Part shown: positions 61,139-64,000 of the stretch, piece by piece
Layout: each line of letters opens with the position of its first letter
Numbering within the stretch: position 1 is the stretch's first letter
Assembly: GCA_002224055.1 (NCBI GenBank)
Contig: AZLU01000055.1
Span: 155,140 to 219,139 of the forward strand
Source: Pezizomycotina sp. ARF18
Taxonomy: Eukaryota > Ascomycota
Length of the DNA stretch: 64,000 nt
Direction of reading: 5' to 3'
Position numbers and translations under genes: made by a program
Notes under the pieces: generated by a model
Told to the model about the DNA's origin: nothing
Database searches by the model: none
Seen by the model: the letters and a program-made list of their open reading frames with translations, nothing else

Positions 61139-62608
61139 GTTTGAATAAGGTTTACTGTGTTTTGTTTGTTTTTGAGGGTATGATTTCGATCCGCGTTAAC
61201 TTGAAAAAATTCCCTTGAACGTTCGCGATTGTTGATGATTCCGCTCTACGTCCAACTTTACAGAGGGTTTAAATACGACAGTTATGGAGAGGGAGAAAGA
61301 GCAAGTATGGGGAAGAGAAAGGTTAGAGTATTTGGCGGAGAGAGGTTTTTTAACCTTAACCGGGGGCTTTTTTCATTCTCTTACTTTCCACGGCTGTTTC
61401 GCTTCCCTTGCTCTTTCGGCTCAGTAACTTTCCAGCAGTAACAACTCGTCATAAGGAAAAAACGTGAATATGAGCCGAGGTAAAAAAAGGGCTTCCTGGC
61501 AAGACAAAAGAAATTTCAAGCTCTTCAGGTATCAATACGAACATACACGATTTAGGGAAGGAAAAACGTGAATCGAACGGATTTCTCCATAAGCAGTAGC
61601 ACTATATATAGTCTTGGCCTCTTAGACTCTTACCGACTTTCTAAAAAGGGGTTTTCCTTCTCGGAATATTTATTTGTGCCTAGGCTAATTTTTCTCTTTA
61701 GATAAAGGAAACAATCACTAACCTTTGTTTTTATGAGGGGAGGAAGGCAATATTTCGGCTTTAAAGGCAGAAAAAAATTTTTTTGACATCTGGAGATAAT
61801 AATAATCCTAACAGCAATTCCATGTTATTGAGGAAAGCTCTGGGAATTATAGGTGATGTGATATTTATTCTATCGTCGTCTTAAGCTTATGTTCTCTCAA
61901 AGCTGTTCGGTTTTAAGAGTATATACGATCGGCTCGTTCTGAATACCCATGGTTACTTCTGTAACTTTCGCGAGATGATAACATCGATATCGTGAAAAAA
62001 CCGTTATGCAAGCTTCATGTAAGCTCATGGCCAACGTTGTGCCGAATCTCATGGTCATGACGACTTCAGTAGTAAAAGACCTTACTTCTGCTCCCTATAT
62101 AGGTGATTTTTTTTTTTTTTTTTTTTAGAGAGATATTAAACTTTTTTGTTGTATTTGCTATATATAAAAGTTGTTTCGAGAAAAATTTGCTAGCAGTATA
62201 GGCGACAAAGAGAAAGTCCCACGGAGGGTAAAAAAGTGAGAAAAATAAAATAGAGAGAATACATAAGGGATATTAATGAGAGGAGCCCTTTTCCTTCCTT
62301 CTTTTGCCTTCCTTGTTTCCTTTCCCTCTTGTTCGTGTTAAAACTGCTGCTTGGTTTGTTAGTAATTTTCAAATTTTTTTCTTCCTGGCATTTCTGTCTT
62401 AATATTGATTATAATGAAAAAAAGAGGTAATTGAGTAATGAGAATACCACTATAAAAGAAAAAGAAAGAACTTTTCTCGTTAAGCTGTTCCTGACGTTTT
62501 TATACAAAAGGAAAAAACAAAAAAGAGATAATCCCATTTTTGAAAAACCCCGGTTGATAAAAAAATGTGTTTCTTTTTGTTTTTTACTGGTTTTTTTATT
62601 TTATTTTT
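61139..62608. other. Spacer upstream of the nitronate monooxygenase gene
   Basis: Contains the presumed promoter of the nitronate monooxygenase gene and the 3' flank of PAB1. A run of 20 T lies at 62107-62126. No gene is seen. Confidence 0.4.
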
Positions 62609-64000
62609 TTAATTTGGTTGCTCTTCTGCCTTCGGCTTGGCGTCCTTGCCTTCGTTGCTGCTCGAAGGCATGAGACCTTGAGGTGGAGCATCCCCCTCGT
62701 TCTTGGATTTGACGTATTCATCGTATACAGACAAAGCCTCTTCAACCTTATTACGTAAGGCGGTCTCGTCCTCAATTCTATTTTTTTGAGAGAGAGATAA
62801 TTCAGTTAGTATATATGATGGTCGGGTATGGAAAGAGATAGAGAACAGAGAGAGGAGGGGATTGAATAGGATTAGGATGAAGAATCTATGGAAGAAGGGG
62901 GGGTTTTGTAGAGGCAACTTACAAGTTCAGCAGCTCAGAGTTATCCATCTCGAGCAACATCCGTGATCTTACCCGCGAGTTGAGGGTTAATGGCGTGAAT
63001 CCTGGATAGAGAGCTTCTCCCAGCATCTGTTTCTGCTGCTGCGGGGGAGCCGTGCTAAGACCTTGCAGACACCCGAGGACGCACTCTGCCCGGGACGTTG
63101 TCCTGCCTCAGGGGACGGTTCGAAGCCGGAATTCCATGTTGCACGCACGGAGAGGGCATGTTCCTTTGCTGCGGCTGCTGCTGCTGCTGAGGAACTGGCT
63201 GCTGCTGACCCATACCGACATTCATGCCGCGACCGGGACCAACACCAACCTGGCCACGCCGCGGGGACCACCAAGGTTCGCACCGGCGAGCTGAGCCTGC
63301 GCCATCTGGTGCGCGTAGCCGTACTGGCCTGGCTGTCCTCCCGGGCCGCCTGGTCCACCCTGTCCGGGCATGCCGTACAACTGCGGGTGAGGTCCTCCCT
63401 GTGGTCCTCCGCGTCCCTGCTGACCTGGCGCGTTACCTGGCCAGTTGCCACCTCCGGCCCTACCGCCACCTGGGAGCATAATTCCAGACTGCTGTCCGGG
63501 GAACGGTATCCTCCCGGGTCCTTGGACGTTCTGAACTCCAGGTCCAGAAATGAACGGGCCCTGGACTCCAGGAGCTCCAGGTTGGTAGTACAGAGGGGCG
63601 GACATAAACTGGGTAAAGTTTAAAGGATGTGAGAACGGTTGTTTTTTTTTTTTTTTTTTTTTTCTGAGACATGATGATGGATCTTCAGAAATGGAAATTA
63701 CTGGCTGGGGCGGCATTCCAGCTGCCGCTGCAGCTTGCTGCATACGGATCTGATTCCTCTGCTGGATAGAGGCTTCCAACTAAAATGGCTGTTAGAGGCG
63801 GTTTCCAGATATTTATTTAAGACAAAAGAGCACTACTTTATTTATTTATTTATTTATTTTTTTGGGGGAGAGGGGTGCCACTGGTTTGCTTACTTGGCTC
63901 TTTCGGACATCTTTCCTTTGGGCCAGTGCCACATACAGAGGCTTGCCATTAACCATCCTGGTTCATTTCGGTGACAGCCCTGGAGGCTTCGTCTGGATTA
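62609..64000 (-). CDS. PAB1: Poly(A)-binding protein Pab1, C-terminal half
   Basis: Pab1 binds mRNA poly(A) tails and links them to translation initiation and decay. The gene enters from the right edge with the end of RRM4 (GKPLYVALAQRKDVRKSQ, about 63900). Three introns are clear: 63780-63893, 63609-63701 and 62778-62922. Between them lies a proline/glycine/glutamine-rich linker (FMSAPLYYQPGAPGVQGPF onward). The C-terminal MLLE domain reads KQMLGEALYPRIHAINPQLA with GKITGMLLEMD (about 62945-63040) and continues after the last intron with IEDETALRNKVEEALSVYDE. The tail is acidic and ends at the stop 62609. MLLE recruits PAM2-motif proteins. Two or three frame changes occur in the linker. RRMs 1-3 lie outside the window. 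Confidence 0.9.

Overview
The window is nuclear DNA of a filamentous ascomycete (Pezizomycotina). The evidence is the short GT-AG introns (about 70-150 bp), the gene families (Zn2Cys6 regulator, 14-helix MFS exporter, HeLo-domain protein, fungal rhodopsin-like membrane protein) and a repeat with a strong RIP-like signature. The species cannot be told from the sequence.

Layout. 1-780: end of a rhodopsin-domain membrane protein. 1215-4771: a transposon with matching 27-bp terminal inverted repeats, TA target duplications, an AT-rich interior almost without CpA/TpG, and a second palindromic, minisatellite-bearing element inside it. 5545-13080: a Zn2Cys6 transcription factor (minus) and an MFS exporter (plus), divergently arranged. 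13788-16137: a broken HeLo-domain gene and a non-canonical poly(A) polymerase gene, both running into a 726-base N gap. 16947-26000: an EMC10-like protein, an unknown CxxC protein, the splicing factor Bud13/Cwc26 and a possible POT1-type OB-fold protein. 26605-33155: the ribosome-quality-control helicase Slh1. 34239-36059: an unknown protein with a MERYSIMFGSVL motif. 41241-44180: a probable nucleoporin Nup85. 44864-48365: 2-oxoglutarate dehydrogenase E1. 49165-51239: TFIIH subunit Tfb1. 51829-55183: HECT ubiquitin ligase Hul5. 56417-57035: a small dsRNA-binding-like protein. 59875-61138: nitronate monooxygenase. 62609-64000: the C-terminal half of poly(A)-binding protein.

Most genes are unrelated housekeeping genes in long, low-complexity spacers rich in A/T homopolymers. 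The only region that looks like an accessory module is the left end (transposon, regulator plus exporter, HeLo gene).

A dominant feature is that almost every gene, including ones expected to be essential (BUD13, KGD1, TFB1, PAB1), is broken by one-base frameshifts while the protein stays recognisable in successive frames. This looks like uncorrected assembly indels rather than pseudogenes. Gene boundaries below are therefore envelopes spanning all recognisable segments, not uninterrupted reading frames. No clearly undescribed system was found; the most unusual structure is the nested palindromic transposon with spared minisatellite arms.
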